DNA from: Sva-07 sp963716235
GTDB lineage: Bacteria > Actinomycetota > Acidimicrobiia > Acidimicrobiales > Ilumatobacteraceae
Length of the DNA stretch: 64,000 bases
Direction: 5' to 3'
NCBI GenBank assembly: GCA_963716235.1
Contig: CAVQTE010000030.1
Location: 124,001-188,000, forward strand
The position numbers were made by a program, and so were the translations under genes. The notes beneath the pieces were generated by a model, which worked only from the letters and a program-made list of their open reading frames with translations, did not search any database and was not told the origin of the DNA. Numbering within the stretch: position 1 is the stretch's first letter; each line of letters starts with the position of its first letter. Below, piece after piece: positions 1 through 9,285 of this stretch.

Positions 1-2115
1 GTCACGGGCGTTCGTGTCGGTGGTGACCGTCGCGAACGACGGGCAGTCGCCCTGCAGGCAGGAGAAGTCGAAGTTGCAGCTGGTCTGGTGGATCTGCGTC
101 TTACGTCCGAACGGCGTGTCGACCGGCTGTACCGACAGGCAGTTGCTCTTGTCGCCGCAGTCGCCGCATCCCTCACACACCCGCTCGTTGATGACGACGC
201 GGAATCCAGGCGTGGCGATCGTTCCTCGCGCCCGGCCACGGCGATTCTCCGCCGCACAGGCCTGGTCGTGGATGAGGACGGTGACGCCGCTCACCGAAGC
301 GAGCACGTCGAGCGCCTCGTCGAACCGGCTGCGATCCCAGACGTCGATGCCCGAAGGGAACGCGCTGCGTGGATGTCGATCGGGGTCGTCGCTGGTGACG
401 ATCACCCGGGCGACGCCCTCGAGCAGCAGCATCGCGGCGAGGTCGGGCACCGACATCCGCCCCTCGGGATCCTGGCCGCCGGTCATCGCGACGGTGCCGT
501 TGTAGAGGAGTCTGTAGGTGATGTCGATGCCGGCTGCGACTGCCGCTCGCACGGCGAGCGAACCGGAGTGGAAGAAGGTGCCGTCGCCGAGGTTCTGCAC
601 CAGGTGGTCGCGCCCGACGAAGGGGGCCATCCCGATCCACTGAGCGCCCTCGGTCCCCATGCAGGTCAGTCCGACGATGTCGCCGACACGATCCGGATCC
701 ATCATCGCCACCATCGCATGGCACCCGATCCCGCCGCCGACGAGCGTGCCCGGCGCCGCCCGTGTGCTGCGGTTGTGCGGGCATCCCGAGCAGTAGAACG
801 GTGCACGGTTGACCGTGAGCGCGATCCGTGGTCGCTGCGGTTCGACAACGTCGGCGATCGGGCGGATCCGGGTGGCCAGGCGCGACGAGAGGCGAGCGTG
901 GATCGGGCCGATCAACGTGTCGACGTCGAGGGTGCCGTGGCCCGGTACGAGCAGTTCACCCGTCTCGTCGCGACGGCCCACGACCAGCGGATGGTGGGCG
1001 CCGTCGTAGAACGACGCCTTGAGGAGTTGCTCGAGTGTCGGATTCTTCTCCTCGATGACCAGTACTTCGTCGAGTCCTTCGGCGAATTCGCGGGCCTGTC
1101 GCGGGTCGAGCGGCACAGGCATCAACAGCTGGAAGAGCCGGAGCCCGGCGGCGCGGAGATCGTCATCGCTCTCCAGTCCGATCAGGCAGAGGACCTCGCG
1201 CATCTCGTGGAAGGTCTGGCCGCACGCGGCGATGCCGAGCCAGTCGTCGGCAGTGCGCGTGACCACCCGGTTGAGGTGATTGTCCACGCCGTACCGACGC
1301 GCCAACGGCCAACGCATCTCCTGGAACTCACGCTCCATCTCCAGCGTGTACGGCGTGAGCAGTCGTCCGTTGGGGCGGGGATGGAAGGGCTCGCCGTCGA
1401 CCTCGACGACCGGGGCGATCGGCCGGACACGATCGGGATGGACGTCGACGGTACCGGTGCCGTCGGCGACCGCGGTGACGAGCTTGAGTCCGGCCCAGAG
1501 TCCGCACGACCGCGACAGGGCTACGGCGTGTCGCGAGAGATCGAGGGCCTCCTGGACGTCGCCGGGGAACAGGATCGGCATGTGGAGGTCGACCATCGTG
1601 GCGTCGCTCGACGACGGCAGCGTGGACGACTTCGCCGCGGGATCGTCGCCGACGACGGCCACGACACCACCGTGCATCGACGTGCCGGCGAACACGGCGT
1701 GGCGGATCGCGTCGCTGCTGCGGTCGAATCCCGGACCCTTGCCGTACCAGATGCCCACCACACCGTCGTAACGAGCGTCCGTGAGGGTCATCGCGAGCTG
1801 GCTGCCCATCACGGCCGTCGCCGCCAGCTCCTCGTTCACCGCCGGCTGCACGAGGATCGGCAGGTCAGCCACCGTGGCTGCGGCCCGGCGCAGTTCCTCG
1901 GTGAAGGTCCCGAGGGGCGAGCCTTGATACCCGGATGCGAATGCCGCGGTGGTGAGGCCGAGTCGCCGATCGATGCGCAGCTGGTCGACGGGGAGTCTGG
2001 CCACTGCCTGGACGCCCGACAGGAAGACCCGGCCGTCCTCGAGCCGGAACCGATCGGCGAGCTCGTAGGCGTGGTCGTGTCGTTGCTGATCAGTCCCCGA
2101 ACTGTCGATCGTCAT
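1..2115 (-). CDS. Fused indolepyruvate / 2-oxoacid:ferredoxin oxidoreductase, 3' end outside window
   Basis: Oxidative decarboxylation of aryl-pyruvates or related 2-oxoacids to acyl-CoA with ferredoxin as acceptor; cytoplasmic. The 705 visible codons are open from the ATG at 2115 to the window edge. The start follows a strong ribosome site (GAGGAGG, about 5 bases before ATG). An N-terminal pyruvate:ferredoxin-type domain is followed by a thiamine-diphosphate site near residues 505-540 (GDGTFFHSGS ... NGTVAMTGGQ), then a 4Fe-4S ferredoxin-like cysteine cluster near residue 650 (CEGCGDCGDKSNC). That order matches the IorA half of the family. Members in actinobacteria are usually fused single chains of more than 1,100 residues, so the gamma/IorB part should lie beyond base 1. 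Exact substrate cannot be told from sequence. Confidence 0.85.
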   Translation of the reverse strand, partial: MTIDSSGTDQQRHDHAYELADRFRLEDGRVFLSGVQAVARLPVDQLRIDRRLGLTTAAFASGYQGSPLGTFTEELRRAAATVADLPILVQPAVNEELAATAVMGSQLAMTLTDARYDGVVGIWYGKGPGFDRSSDAIRHAVFAGTSMHGGVVAVVGDDPAAKSSTLPSSSDATMVDLHMPILFPGDVQEALDLSRHAVALSRSCGLWAGLKLVTAVADGTGTVDVHPDRVRPIAPVVEVDGEPFHPRPNGRLLTPYTLEMEREFQEMRWPLARRYGVDNHLNRVVTRTADDWLGIAACGQTFHEMREVLCLIGLESDDDLRAAGLRLFQLLMPVPLDPRQAREFAEGLDEVLVIEEKNPTLEQLLKASFYDGAHHPLVVGRRDETGELLVPGHGTLDVDTLIGPIHARLSSRLATRIRPIADVVEPQRPRIALTVNRAPFYCSGCPHNRSTRAAPGTLVGGGIGCHAMVAMMDPDRVGDIVGLTCMGTEGAQWIGMAPFVGRDHLVQNLGDGTFFHSGSLAVRAAVAAGIDITYRLLYNGTVAMTGGQDPEGRMSVPDLAAMLLLEGVARVIVTSDDPDRHPRSAFPSGIDVWDRSRFDEALDVLASVSGVTVLIHDQACAAENRRGRARGTIATPGFRVVINERVCEGCGDCGDKSNCLSVQPVDTPFGRKTQIHQTSCNFDFSCLQGDCPSFATVTTDTNARD

Positions 2116-2198
2116 GCAACCTCCTCGCGTCGGCGCCCCCGTCCATTGTGTACCAAATGAGACGCGGGGGAGACCCTCACCTCAGGGCGGCGTCTGGT

Positions 2199-3029
2199 TC
2201 AGACGAGGTAGTGGCGGACGGCGAGACGTTCGGCGGAGTCATCGCCCGGCACGGGGAGCTGGGCGACGATCCGCAGCGACGGCCACTCTGCCGGGGTGAG
2301 CTGTTGATACTCGAACGTGAGCTCGCCGGCGGCGGGATGACGGAACCGACGCAGCCTGGTCTCGAAGCCCGAGACGTCGTGCTCGCGCCACCAGTCGGCG
2401 AACTCATCGCTCTCGTCGCACAACAGCGCCACGAGTTCGACCATCGCGGGGTCGTGGCGCACCGCCGAGGTCGCCGAACGGAACTCGGCCAAGGCCTGAC
2501 GGGCGTGGATGTCCCAGTCGACGATCAGCTGGCGCGTCGACGGGTCGGCGAAGAGCACCCACATCAGGTTTCGTCGCGGCGGTTCGAGTTCGATGATTCG
2601 CGGATACAAGCGGGCCTGTGCGGTGTTCCAACCGACGAACTCCCAGATCGGCCCGAGCACGTACGCAGGTGCGGGCATCAGGACATCGAGCAGCCGGACG
2701 ACGGCGCTCGGAGCCTCGGCTGGAGCAGCGACGGTCGCGGTGCCGGGTTCGGCGAGCGACAACAGGTGCTCGAGCCCGGCATCGTCGAGTCGCAACGCCC
2801 GTCCGATTGCCGACAGCACGTCGTTCGAGGCATTGATTCTGCGACCCTGCTCGAGCCACGTGTACCAGGTGAGCGAGACCCCGGCGAGCATCGCGATCTC
2901 CTCGCGACGCAGCCCCGGGGTGCGGCGTCCACGGCCACTCGGGAGCCCGACCTGTTCGGGTCGGGTGGCCTCACGGCGCGACCTGAGGAACTCGGCGAGT
3001 TCCCGGCGGTGGTCGGAGCCGTTGGGCAT
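2199..3029 (-). CDS. MmyB/XRE-type helix-turn-helix transcriptional regulator
   Basis: A 276-residue regulator. The first 90 residues form an XRE-type helix-turn-helix (TPGLRREEIAMLAGVSLTWY and LEQGRRINAS). The remaining part matches the MmyB ligand-binding domain, with WNTAQARLYP, the NLMWVLFADP region and the HHDP-like RHDPAMVELVALL stretch. Family members bind DNA and sense a hydrophobic ligand, often controlling a neighbouring oxidoreductase or transporter. It is divergent from the M20 peptidase at 3092 and 83 bases upstream of the oxidoreductase on the same strand, so either is a plausible target. A -10-like GACTGT lies 5 bases before the start. No frameshift is seen. Confidence 0.85.
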   Translation of the reverse strand: MPNGSDHRRELAEFLRSRREATRPEQVGLPSGRGRRTPGLRREEIAMLAGVSLTWYTWLEQGRRINASNDVLSAIGRALRLDDAGLEHLLSLAEPGTATVAAPAEAPSAVVRLLDVLMPAPAYVLGPIWEFVGWNTAQARLYPRIIELEPPRRNLMWVLFADPSTRQLIVDWDIHARQALAEFRSATSAVRHDPAMVELVALLCDESDEFADWWREHDVSGFETRLRRFRHPAAGELTFEYQQLTPAEWPSLRIVAQLPVPGDDSAERLAVRHYLV

Positions 3030-3078
3030 GCCAGACAGTCAAGCAACTTTCGTCACCGCATCGAGCGCTCGGAGCCAA

Positions 3079-3084
3079 TACGGT
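3079..3084 (+). promoter_or_regulatory. -10 hexamer TACGGT, leaderless promoter of M20 peptidase
   Basis: TACGGT fits the actinobacterial TANNNT -10 and lies 7 bases before GTG 3092. Transcription would start at or next to this codon, so GTG 3092 is preferred over the in-frame GTG at 3083, which overlaps the hexamer. Confidence 0.5.
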
Positions 3085-3091
3085 GGGTGCG

Positions 3092-4195
3092 GTGACCACC
3101 ACCCTCGATGCGGCCACCTTCTCGCTGGACGCGATGCTCGACGATCTGCGCACCTTGGTCGAGATCGAGTCCCCCTCGCTCGATCTCCTTGCGCTGCAGT
3201 CGTCGGCCGAGGCGCTGGCGGCGATGATCGAGCGTCACCTCGGGACACCCGCGGTGCTCGTCGACAGCCCGGCCGGCCCGCACGTCCACTGGTCGGGCGG
3301 TGGCGATCCCAAGGTGCTGCTGCTCGGCCATCACGACACGGTGTTCCCCCTCGGAGCGCTCGCTGCTCGCCCGTTCAGTGTGGTCGACGGCCGGGCGACC
3401 GGCCCGGGAGTGTTCGACATGCTCGCCGGCATCGTGCAGGCGCTGCACGGGCTCGCGTCGCTCCACGATCTGTCGGGCGTCGAGTTGCTGTTCAGCGCAG
3501 ACGAGGAGGTGGGTTCGCTGGCATCACGCGACCTGATCGAAGCGCGGGCATTGGCGTGTGGTGCAGTCCTCGTCCTCGAACCGTCGGCCGACGGCGGTGC
3601 GCTGAAGACCGGACGCAAGGGATGCGGCACGTTCGACGTGGTTGTCCACGGCCGGGCATCGCACGCCGGTCTGGAGCCCGAGAAGGGCGTGAACGCGCTG
3701 GTCGAAGTGGCCCGGCAGGTGTTGGCGATCAACGAGATCGGGCGGCCCGCCGTCGGCACCACCGTGACGCCGACCGTCGCCAACGTCGGCACCGCCGACA
3801 ACGTCGTGCCGGCCGAGGGACGAATCAAGGTCGACGTTCGCGTCGAATCAGTCGCCGAGAAGGAGCGGGTGGAGGCGGCGATGGCCGGGCTCATCGCGGT
3901 CGATCCCGACGCGTCCGTCGTGGTGAGCGGTGGCATCAACCGGCCACCGATGCCCGAGTCGGCGTCGGCGGCGTTGATGCCGTTGGTCGCCCGGGTGGCG
4001 CCCTGGCTCGACGGCCTCGCCGTGGGCGGTGGCAGCGACGGCAACTTCACCGCGGCCGTCGGCGTGCCGACGCTCGACGGCCTCGGCGCCGTTGGTGGCG
4101 GCGCCCACGCCGATCACGAGTACGTGCTGGTCGACACCATGCCCGAACGAGCGGCGCTCATCGCCGGCCTGGTCGAGCTCATCACCCGATCCTGA
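3092..4195 (+). CDS. M20 family zinc metallopeptidase (glutamate carboxypeptidase-like)
   Basis: Cytoplasmic di-zinc amidohydrolase of the M20 family, closest in style to carboxypeptidase G2 / ArgE-DapE relatives, hydrolysing N-acyl or N-carboxyl amino acids or short peptides. The metal site is visible: GHHDTVFP near residue 80, the bridging Asp in GPGVFDMLAG near 110, and the catalytic pair SADEEVGS near 137. HADHE near the C-terminus supplies the last histidine ligand. Length about 367 residues is normal. Start chosen at GTG 3092 because of the promoter spacing; GTG 3083 adds three residues. It converges with argG across a hairpin. Substrate is not deducible. Confidence 0.85.
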   Translation: MTTTLDAATFSLDAMLDDLRTLVEIESPSLDLLALQSSAEALAAMIERHLGTPAVLVDSPAGPHVHWSGGGDPKVLLLGHHDTVFPLGALAARPFSVVDGRATGPGVFDMLAGIVQALHGLASLHDLSGVELLFSADEEVGSLASRDLIEARALACGAVLVLEPSADGGALKTGRKGCGTFDVVVHGRASHAGLEPEKGVNALVEVARQVLAINEIGRPAVGTTVTPTVANVGTADNVVPAEGRIKVDVRVESVAEKERVEAAMAGLIAVDPDASVVVSGGINRPPMPESASAALMPLVARVAPWLDGLAVGGGSDGNFTAAVGVPTLDGLGAVGGGAHADHEYVLVDTMPERAALIAGLVELITRS

Positions 4196-4211
4196 CGCGC
4201 CCGTCCACGAG

Positions 4212-4260
4212 GTTTGTGTGAGCGACAAGGTCGATCGAAGCGATGTGTGCTCACACAAAC
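4212..4260. terminator. Convergent-gene hairpin
   Basis: A perfect 12-bp inverted repeat (GTTTGTGTGAGC at 4212-4223 and its complement at 4249-4260) sits between the converging M20 peptidase and argG stops. It has no T-tract, and could terminate both directions. Confidence 0.55.
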
Positions 4261-4263
4261 GTG

Positions 4264-5619
4264 TCACCGATCCAGGGCGGGGGTGACGTCACCGGGGCCG
4301 AGCGAGCCGACCCGGCGGTACACATCGAGCTTGTTCCGCGTGTCGGTGATGTCGAGGTTGCGCATCGTGAGCTGACCGATCCGGTCGAGCGGACCGAATG
4401 CTGCATCCTCCACGCGCTCCATCGACAAGCGGTCGGGCTCGTAGGTCAGGTTCTCGCTCACCGTGTCGAGGATCGAGTAGTCGTCGCCGCGACGCAACCG
4501 GACCGTGACCTCGCCGGTGATCGCGGAGCCGACCCATCGCAGCAGCGGTTCACGCAACATGAGGCTCTGCGGATCGAACCAGCGGCCCTCGTACAGCAGA
4601 CGCCCGAGGCGGCGGCCCATGGTCCGGTAGTTCTCGATCGTGTTCTCGTTGTGGATGCCGGTGACGAGGCGCTCGTAGCAGATGTGCAGCAGCGCCAGCG
4701 CTGGGCCCTCGTAGATGCCGCGGCTCTTGGCCTCGATGATCCGGTTCTCGATCTGGTCGCTCATGCCGAGTCCGTGGCGACCGCCGATGGCGTTGGCCTG
4801 CATCACGAGATCAACCGGTGAGGCAAACGTCTCGCCGTTGATGGCAACGGGCCATCCCTCCTCGAAGCGCACCGACACGTCTTCGGCGGCGATCTCGATG
4901 TTCGGGTCCCAGTGGGCCACGCCCATGATCGGGTTGACGATCTCCATGCTCGTCGCGAGCTCTTCGAGCGACTTCGCCTCGTGGGTGGCGCCCCAGATGT
5001 TGGCGTCGGTCGAGTAGGCCTTCTCGACCGAGTCGCGGTACGGCAGTCCCTTGGCGGCGAGGAACTCACTCATTCCCTGGCGGCCGCCGAGCTCGTCGAC
5101 GAAGGTCGGATCGAGCCACGGCTTGTAGATCCGCAGGTTCGGGTTGACGAGCAGGCCGTAGCGGTAGAAGCGCTCGATGTCGTTGCCCTTGTACGTCGAG
5201 CCGTCGCCCCAGACATCGACGCCGTCGTCGTGCATGGCCCGCACCAGCAACGTGCCGGTGACGGCCCGACCGAGCGGCGTGGTGTTGAAATACGTCTTGC
5301 CCGCGGTGGTGATGTGGAACGCACCGCACTGCAACGCGATCAGCCCCTCGCGGACGAGTTCGTCACGGCAGTCGACGAGTCGGGCCTCCTCGGCGCCGTA
5401 CAGCTTGGCTCGCTCGGGCACCGTGTCGAGTTCGGGCTCGTCGTACTGGCCGAGGTCGGCGGTGTAGGTGTAGGGGATCGATCCCCGGTCGCGCATCCAG
5501 GCAACGGCGGCCGAGGTGTCGAGGCCGCCGGAGAAGGCGATGCCGACGCGCTCGCCGACGGGCAGCGACATCAAGACCTTCGCGTTGGAGGCGGAACCGC
5601 TGGACGACGTGTCGGGCAT
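4264..5619 (-). CDS. argG: Argininosuccinate synthase
   Basis: Joins citrulline and aspartate with ATP to argininosuccinate in arginine synthesis. The ATP-binding P-loop AFSGGLDTSA is at residues 28-37. Citrulline- and aspartate-binding stretches follow (YTADLGQYDEPE, TTAGKTYFNTTPLGRAVTGT, WGDGSTYKGND). The length (451 residues) and these motifs fit the longer E. coli-type ArgG subclass rather than the about 400-residue type usual in actinobacteria. The start is ATG 5619, where the conserved protein begins; the open frame continues upstream without homology. TAGCGT lies 8 bases upstream. No other arg genes are in the window. Confidence 0.95.
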   Translation of the reverse strand: MPDTSSSGSASNAKVLMSLPVGERVGIAFSGGLDTSAAVAWMRDRGSIPYTYTADLGQYDEPELDTVPERAKLYGAEEARLVDCRDELVREGLIALQCGAFHITTAGKTYFNTTPLGRAVTGTLLVRAMHDDGVDVWGDGSTYKGNDIERFYRYGLLVNPNLRIYKPWLDPTFVDELGGRQGMSEFLAAKGLPYRDSVEKAYSTDANIWGATHEAKSLEELATSMEIVNPIMGVAHWDPNIEIAAEDVSVRFEEGWPVAINGETFASPVDLVMQANAIGGRHGLGMSDQIENRIIEAKSRGIYEGPALALLHICYERLVTGIHNENTIENYRTMGRRLGRLLYEGRWFDPQSLMLREPLLRWVGSAITGEVTVRLRRGDDYSILDTVSENLTYEPDRLSMERVEDAAFGPLDRIGQLTMRNLDITDTRNKLDVYRRVGSLGPGDVTPALDR

Positions 5620-5627
5620 GGGCGACG

Positions 5628-5633
5628 ACGCTA
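5628..5633 (-). promoter_or_regulatory. -10 hexamer TAGCGT for argG
   Basis: Read on the minus strand, TAGCGT ends 8 bases before ATG 5619, predicting a leaderless argG transcript. It overlaps the stop codon of the upstream membrane protein, so argG probably has its own promoter inside that gene's 3' end. Confidence 0.5.
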
Positions 5634-6149
5634 CCGGTCGGCGTCGGATGCCGCAGCCCGGTACATCCCGGTGAACGAGCCGAGCGACACCAGAGCAACG
5701 GCCCCGGCGATGGCGAACTCGATCGCGGCCAGGCCTCCCGAACGTGACAGGTCGGGGATGGCGATCAGGGCGAGCACTCCGGATCCGGCGAGGCTGATCC
5801 ACGGCAGCCGCCTGACGTTCAAGCCGGCGAGAATGCCGAAGACGGCCACAACGGCGAACGGGATGAGCCGGATGGGGATCGGTTGGGGATGCGAACGTGG
5901 CCCGAGCCACCACGTGGCGATCCCGATCTCCTCGCTCGCCTTCCACACGGCAAGATACGCGAGGAACGCCCCGACCCAGGTGAGGATCACGGCGATCCGC
6001 CAGGCCGGAGTGAGTTCGCCGACTCGCGCCGCACGAGTGCCCGCCGCCTCCGGACCGTCCGGTCTTTCCGGACCCGACCCCGAAAGACCGGGAGTCGCCG
6101 TGATGTCGATCGGTGGTGGGAATGCCCTGGGGGGTTCCACATCCGACAC
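5631..6149 (-). CDS. Uncharacterised integral membrane protein (four predicted TM helices)
   Basis: About 172 residues and not recognised. A proline/glycine-rich N-terminal tail of about 45 residues precedes four hydrophobic segments: WRIAVILTWVGAFLAYLAVW, LIPFAVVAVFGILAGL, ISLAGSGVLALIAI and IEFAIAGAVALVSLGSF. No catalytic motif is visible. Start GTG 6149 is preferred because TAGTGT (6158-6163) lies 8 bases upstream; an in-frame GTG at 6161 would overlap that hexamer. The stop is 12 bases before the argG start, so the two could also be co-transcribed. Likely a small membrane protein of unknown role. Confidence 0.6.
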   Translation of the reverse strand: MSDVEPPRAFPPPIDITATPGLSGSGPERPDGPEAAGTRAARVGELTPAWRIAVILTWVGAFLAYLAVWKASEEIGIATWWLGPRSHPQPIPIRLIPFAVVAVFGILAGLNVRRLPWISLAGSGVLALIAIPDLSRSGGLAAIEFAIAGAVALVSLGSFTGMYRAAASDADR

Positions 6150-6227
6150 GGCGCTGAACACTACGGGGTGTCAGGGGCCGTTGCGCGACGCTGCCCCGGG
6201 CGAGGCCGGGCTGCGGCCGCTGCCAGC

Positions 6228-6233
6228 TACCCT
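6228..6233 (+). promoter_or_regulatory. -10 hexamer TACCCT of glycosyltransferase gene
   Basis: TACCCT lies 8 bases before ATG 6242, consistent with leaderless transcription. Confidence 0.45.
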
Positions 6234-6241
6234 GCGGCGCA

Positions 6242-7009
6242 ATGTCTGTGGACGCGACCCTCGGCGAGCCGTTCGAGAAGCTCTCGATCTTCTATCCCAT
6301 GTGGAACGAGGAGGAGTACGTCGAACGCGCCCTGGTGGCCGGCCGCCGGGCGTGCGAGCGACTGGTCGAGTCCGGCGACATCGGCGACTACGAACTCATC
6401 GTCGTCGACGACGCATCGACCGATTCCACCGGTGCAATCGCCGACCGTCTCGCCATCGAGGATGCTCGGGTCCGGGTCGTGCACCACCCGGTCAACCGCA
6501 AGCTGGGCGGAGCCATGAAGACCGGCTTCGCAACGGCCACCGGTGACCTGATCCTGTACACCGACGCCGACTTGCCGTTCGACATGTACGAACTCCCCCG
6601 TGCGGTGCGCCTACTGCGCGAGTACGACGCCGACATCGTGAGCGCCTACCGGTTCGACCGCACCGGCGAGGGCTACCTGCGCTCGGTGTACACCTTCGCG
6701 TACAACCTGTTGATCCGTACGCTGTTCGACGTCAAGGCCCGTGACATCAACTTCGCATTCAAGCTCTGTCGGGCACGGGTGTTCGACCACGTCGAACTGC
6801 GCAGCGAGGGATCGTTCATCGATGCCGAACTCGTCATTCGTGCGACCAGGCTCGGCTACGAGATGCTGCAGTTCGGCGTCGACTACTTTCCGCGCACTCG
6901 CGGTGTGTCGACGCTGAGCTCACCGTCGGTGATCACCACGATCCTCAAGGAGATGTGGGAGTTGCGCGGCGATCTGGAGAACATCGAGCCCGTGATCGAC
7001 CGTCGCTGA
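6242..7009 (+). CDS. Family 2 glycosyltransferase (dolichyl/polyprenyl-phosphate sugar synthase-like)
   Basis: A GT-A fold enzyme expected to move a sugar from a nucleotide donor to a polyprenyl phosphate or other acceptor at the membrane's inner face. It begins with the GT2 signature (PMWNEEEYVERAL near 19-31). The first Asp pair is in VVDDASTDSTG near 56, and the metal-binding DxD in YTDADLPF is at 108-110. A conserved block, RDINFAFKLCRARVF, follows. At 255 residues it lacks the C-terminal membrane helices of some family members, like the soluble DPM1 type. Acceptor and donor cannot be assigned. Confidence 0.8.
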   Translation: MSVDATLGEPFEKLSIFYPMWNEEEYVERALVAGRRACERLVESGDIGDYELIVVDDASTDSTGAIADRLAIEDARVRVVHHPVNRKLGGAMKTGFATATGDLILYTDADLPFDMYELPRAVRLLREYDADIVSAYRFDRTGEGYLRSVYTFAYNLLIRTLFDVKARDINFAFKLCRARVFDHVELRSEGSFIDAELVIRATRLGYEMLQFGVDYFPRTRGVSTLSSPSVITTILKEMWELRGDLENIEPVIDRR

Positions 7010-7094
7010 TCCCCGCTGCACACAGCGGAACAGCTCGAACCGAGCAGAAGCGAACACTGCATGGGGCCGCGGCCACCAGCGTGTACGACGTTGG

Positions 7095-7100
7095 TAGCGT
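7095..7100 (+). promoter_or_regulatory. -10-like TAGCGT upstream of L,D-transpeptidase
   Basis: TAGCGT matches TANNNT but lies 46 bases before the GTG at 7147. If real, this gene has a short 5' leader, unlike the leaderless neighbours. Confidence 0.3.
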
Positions 7101-7146
7101 GTGCGCAACCGCCGCCGGTCGACCCCCCGAAACCGCGCTCTGATCC

Positions 7147-8289
7147 GTGAACGAACGACCTCTCCTCTCTCCCGAAGCCCGAAAGTGGATGCCCGCGGCA
7201 GCCGCGGGCGGTCTGCTTGCCATCGTTGTCGTGGCCGGCGTCGCGCTCGGTGGCGGTGGCGGTGGCGACGAGGCGGCCCCTGCGGTCTCGGCCGAATCGG
7301 TCGCGCTCGCCAATTCGGTGCCGGTGTCGGTCGATGTGATCGCAACGGTCGAAACCAGCACGCCGGTCACCAAGACGGTGCTCGCTCGTACCCTTTCCAA
7401 GGGCATGGCCGGCGACGATGTCGCTCAGGTCCAGCAGCGTCTGACGGATCTCGGGTTCTGGCCGGGCCCGGTCGACGGGTACTTCGGTGACGAGACACGA
7501 CGCTCGATCTGGGCGTACGAGAAGCTCGTGCTCGGCGTGGAGTTCAACGAGCCGACCGGCGCTGTGACGCCCGACATGTGGACCGACATGCAGGATCCGT
7601 TCGTGATCCAGCCCCGGCGCACGGAGTCGACGCCGAGTCACACGGAGATCTACTTGCCCGAACAGGTCATTGCCGTGTTCGAGAACGACACGCCGGTGAT
7701 GATCAGCCACATGTCGAGTGGCGACAACGAGGACTGGTGCGAGGAAGTCACGATCAGCCCCGGCGAGTACAACAATCCGGGCGACGAACCGCTCGTGCGC
7801 GGCGAATGCGGCAAGTCGATCACCCCCGGTGGCGTCTTCAACTACAAGCGAATGGTCGAAGGCGTCCGTCAGGGTTCGCTCGGTGGCATGTGGGACCCGG
7901 TGTACTTCAACTACGGCATCGCTGTGCACGGTGCGCTCAATGTGCCGCTGCAGCCCGCCTCGCACGGTTGTATCCGCATCCCGTTGTCGCTGTCGCCCTC
8001 GTTCCAGGATCTCGTGTCGGTCGGCGACCAGGTCTTCGTGTTCGATGGCGTGAAGGAGCCAGAGGCGTACGGAGCCCAGAAGCCGTACTTCAACCGCATC
8101 GACCCCGACTACTCGACCACGACGTCGTCGACCACGAGCACGACCACGACCTCGACCACGCTGGTTCCGCCCTCCACCACCGTGCCCGCGACGACGACGC
8201 CGCCCGCCACCACGACGACCGCGGCGACCACGACGACGACCGCTGCGACCACCACCACCACGACGGTCCCACCCGCCGCGTCACCCTGA
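7147..8289 (+). CDS. Peptidoglycan-binding L,D-transpeptidase with Thr-rich tail
   Basis: Envelope enzyme that forms 3-3 cross-links in peptidoglycan. A membrane anchor/signal segment (AAAGGLLAIVVVAGVAL) lies near residues 18-35. A peptidoglycan-binding-1 domain near 80-140 follows (GDDVAQVQQRLTDLGFWPGPVDGYFG). The YkuD catalytic domain spans about 155-305, with HGALNVPLQ and the nucleophile motif SHGCIRIP near 273. The last 70 residues are almost only Thr, Ser, Pro and Ala, a low-complexity wall-spanning or glycosylated tail. Start GTG 7147 is forced by a TGA just upstream. No frameshift. Role in wall maturation is established for the family. Confidence 0.85.
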   Translation: MNERPLLSPEARKWMPAAAAGGLLAIVVVAGVALGGGGGGDEAAPAVSAESVALANSVPVSVDVIATVETSTPVTKTVLARTLSKGMAGDDVAQVQQRLTDLGFWPGPVDGYFGDETRRSIWAYEKLVLGVEFNEPTGAVTPDMWTDMQDPFVIQPRRTESTPSHTEIYLPEQVIAVFENDTPVMISHMSSGDNEDWCEEVTISPGEYNNPGDEPLVRGECGKSITPGGVFNYKRMVEGVRQGSLGGMWDPVYFNYGIAVHGALNVPLQPASHGCIRIPLSLSPSFQDLVSVGDQVFVFDGVKEPEAYGAQKPYFNRIDPDYSTTTSSTTSTTTTSTTLVPPSTTVPATTTPPATTTTAATTTTTAATTTTTTVPPAASP

Positions 8290-8329
8290 CATTGCTCCGC
8301 GTTGGTCACGTCGAGCGTGACGTGCCAAC

Positions 8330-9275
8330 GTGAGCGCCGTGATCGACTACGACGAGTTCGGCCTCTTCCACGAGAACATCGCCGAGTTCGCGCTCGATGT
8401 CGCTGAGATGCCGATGGTCGAGCGGATCGACACGGTGGTGGCCACCGACGACGACGGCCCACGTGTGGTCAGCGCACTGCGCTGGGGTGACTCGGCGCCC
8501 GAGGTGGTGTTCGTGCACGGCGGCGCTCAGAATGCGCACACCTGGGACACGGTTGCGCTCTGCCTCGGCCGGCCCATGTTGGCAATCGACCTGCCCGGCC
8601 ACGGCCACTCCGGTTGGCGCGCCGACGGCGCGTACAGCCCGATGAACATGGCCGACGACCTCGCCGTTGTCATCGCCGAACTCGCACCGACGGCTCGAGT
8701 CGTCGTCGGGATGTCGCTGGGCGGGATGACAGCGATGGAACTGGCCGTGCGCCACCCGACGCTCGTTGCATCGCTCGTGATGGTCGACATCACACCCGGT
8801 GTGAACGCCGCGAAGACGAAGGCGGTCACCGACTTCGTCGACGGCCCGCAGTCGTTCGCCTCCTTCGACGAGTTGCTCGCCCGCACGACGGAGTTCAACC
8901 CGACGCGTTCGGAGGCGTCGCTGCGGCGCGGAATCCTCCACAACGCACAGCAACTTCCCGACGGGTCGTGGGCGTGGCGGTACGACCGCGGCAGCCGAGC
9001 TCGCTCCAGCGCCGACAGTGACACCCCTGCCGCCGACGAGCCCCACGACTCCCGACGACCAACCGTCGCCGATGTGGGACCACTTCGAGGCGATCGGGTG
9101 TCCGATGATGCTCGTGCGCGGTTCGTTGTCGCCCGTGGTCGACGACGACGACGTCGCCGAAGCTCGTCGCCGCCAGCCCGACCTCGTTGTCGAAGTGGTC
9201 GATGGCGCCGGCCACAGCGTTCAGGGTGATCGACCCGTGGAACTCGCCGGACTGCTCGATCGCTGGCTGCGCTGA
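8330..9275 (+). CDS. Alpha/beta-fold hydrolase (apparent +1 frameshift)
   Basis: Serine hydrolase of the alpha/beta superfamily, esterase or dehydrogenase-type; substrate unknown. Visible parts are the oxyanion HG motif (VVFVHGGAQNAHTWD near 64), the nucleophile elbow GMSLGG near 128, and the late Asp/His in the C-terminal part (GSLSPVVDDDD and DGAGHSVQGD). The protein is in one frame to about base 8987 and continues one base later to 9275; removing one base in GACCGCGG restores a continuous chain of about 314 residues. It converges with the metallopeptidase gene 10 bases away. Likely functional with a sequence error. Confidence 0.75.
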
Positions 9276-9285
9276 ACGCGTCGTC

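Noticed and set aside
88..2160. 690-residue plus-strand ORF
   Set aside because: Antisense to the ferredoxin oxidoreductase, whose thiamine and Fe-S motifs are unambiguous; long shadows are expected at this G+C content.
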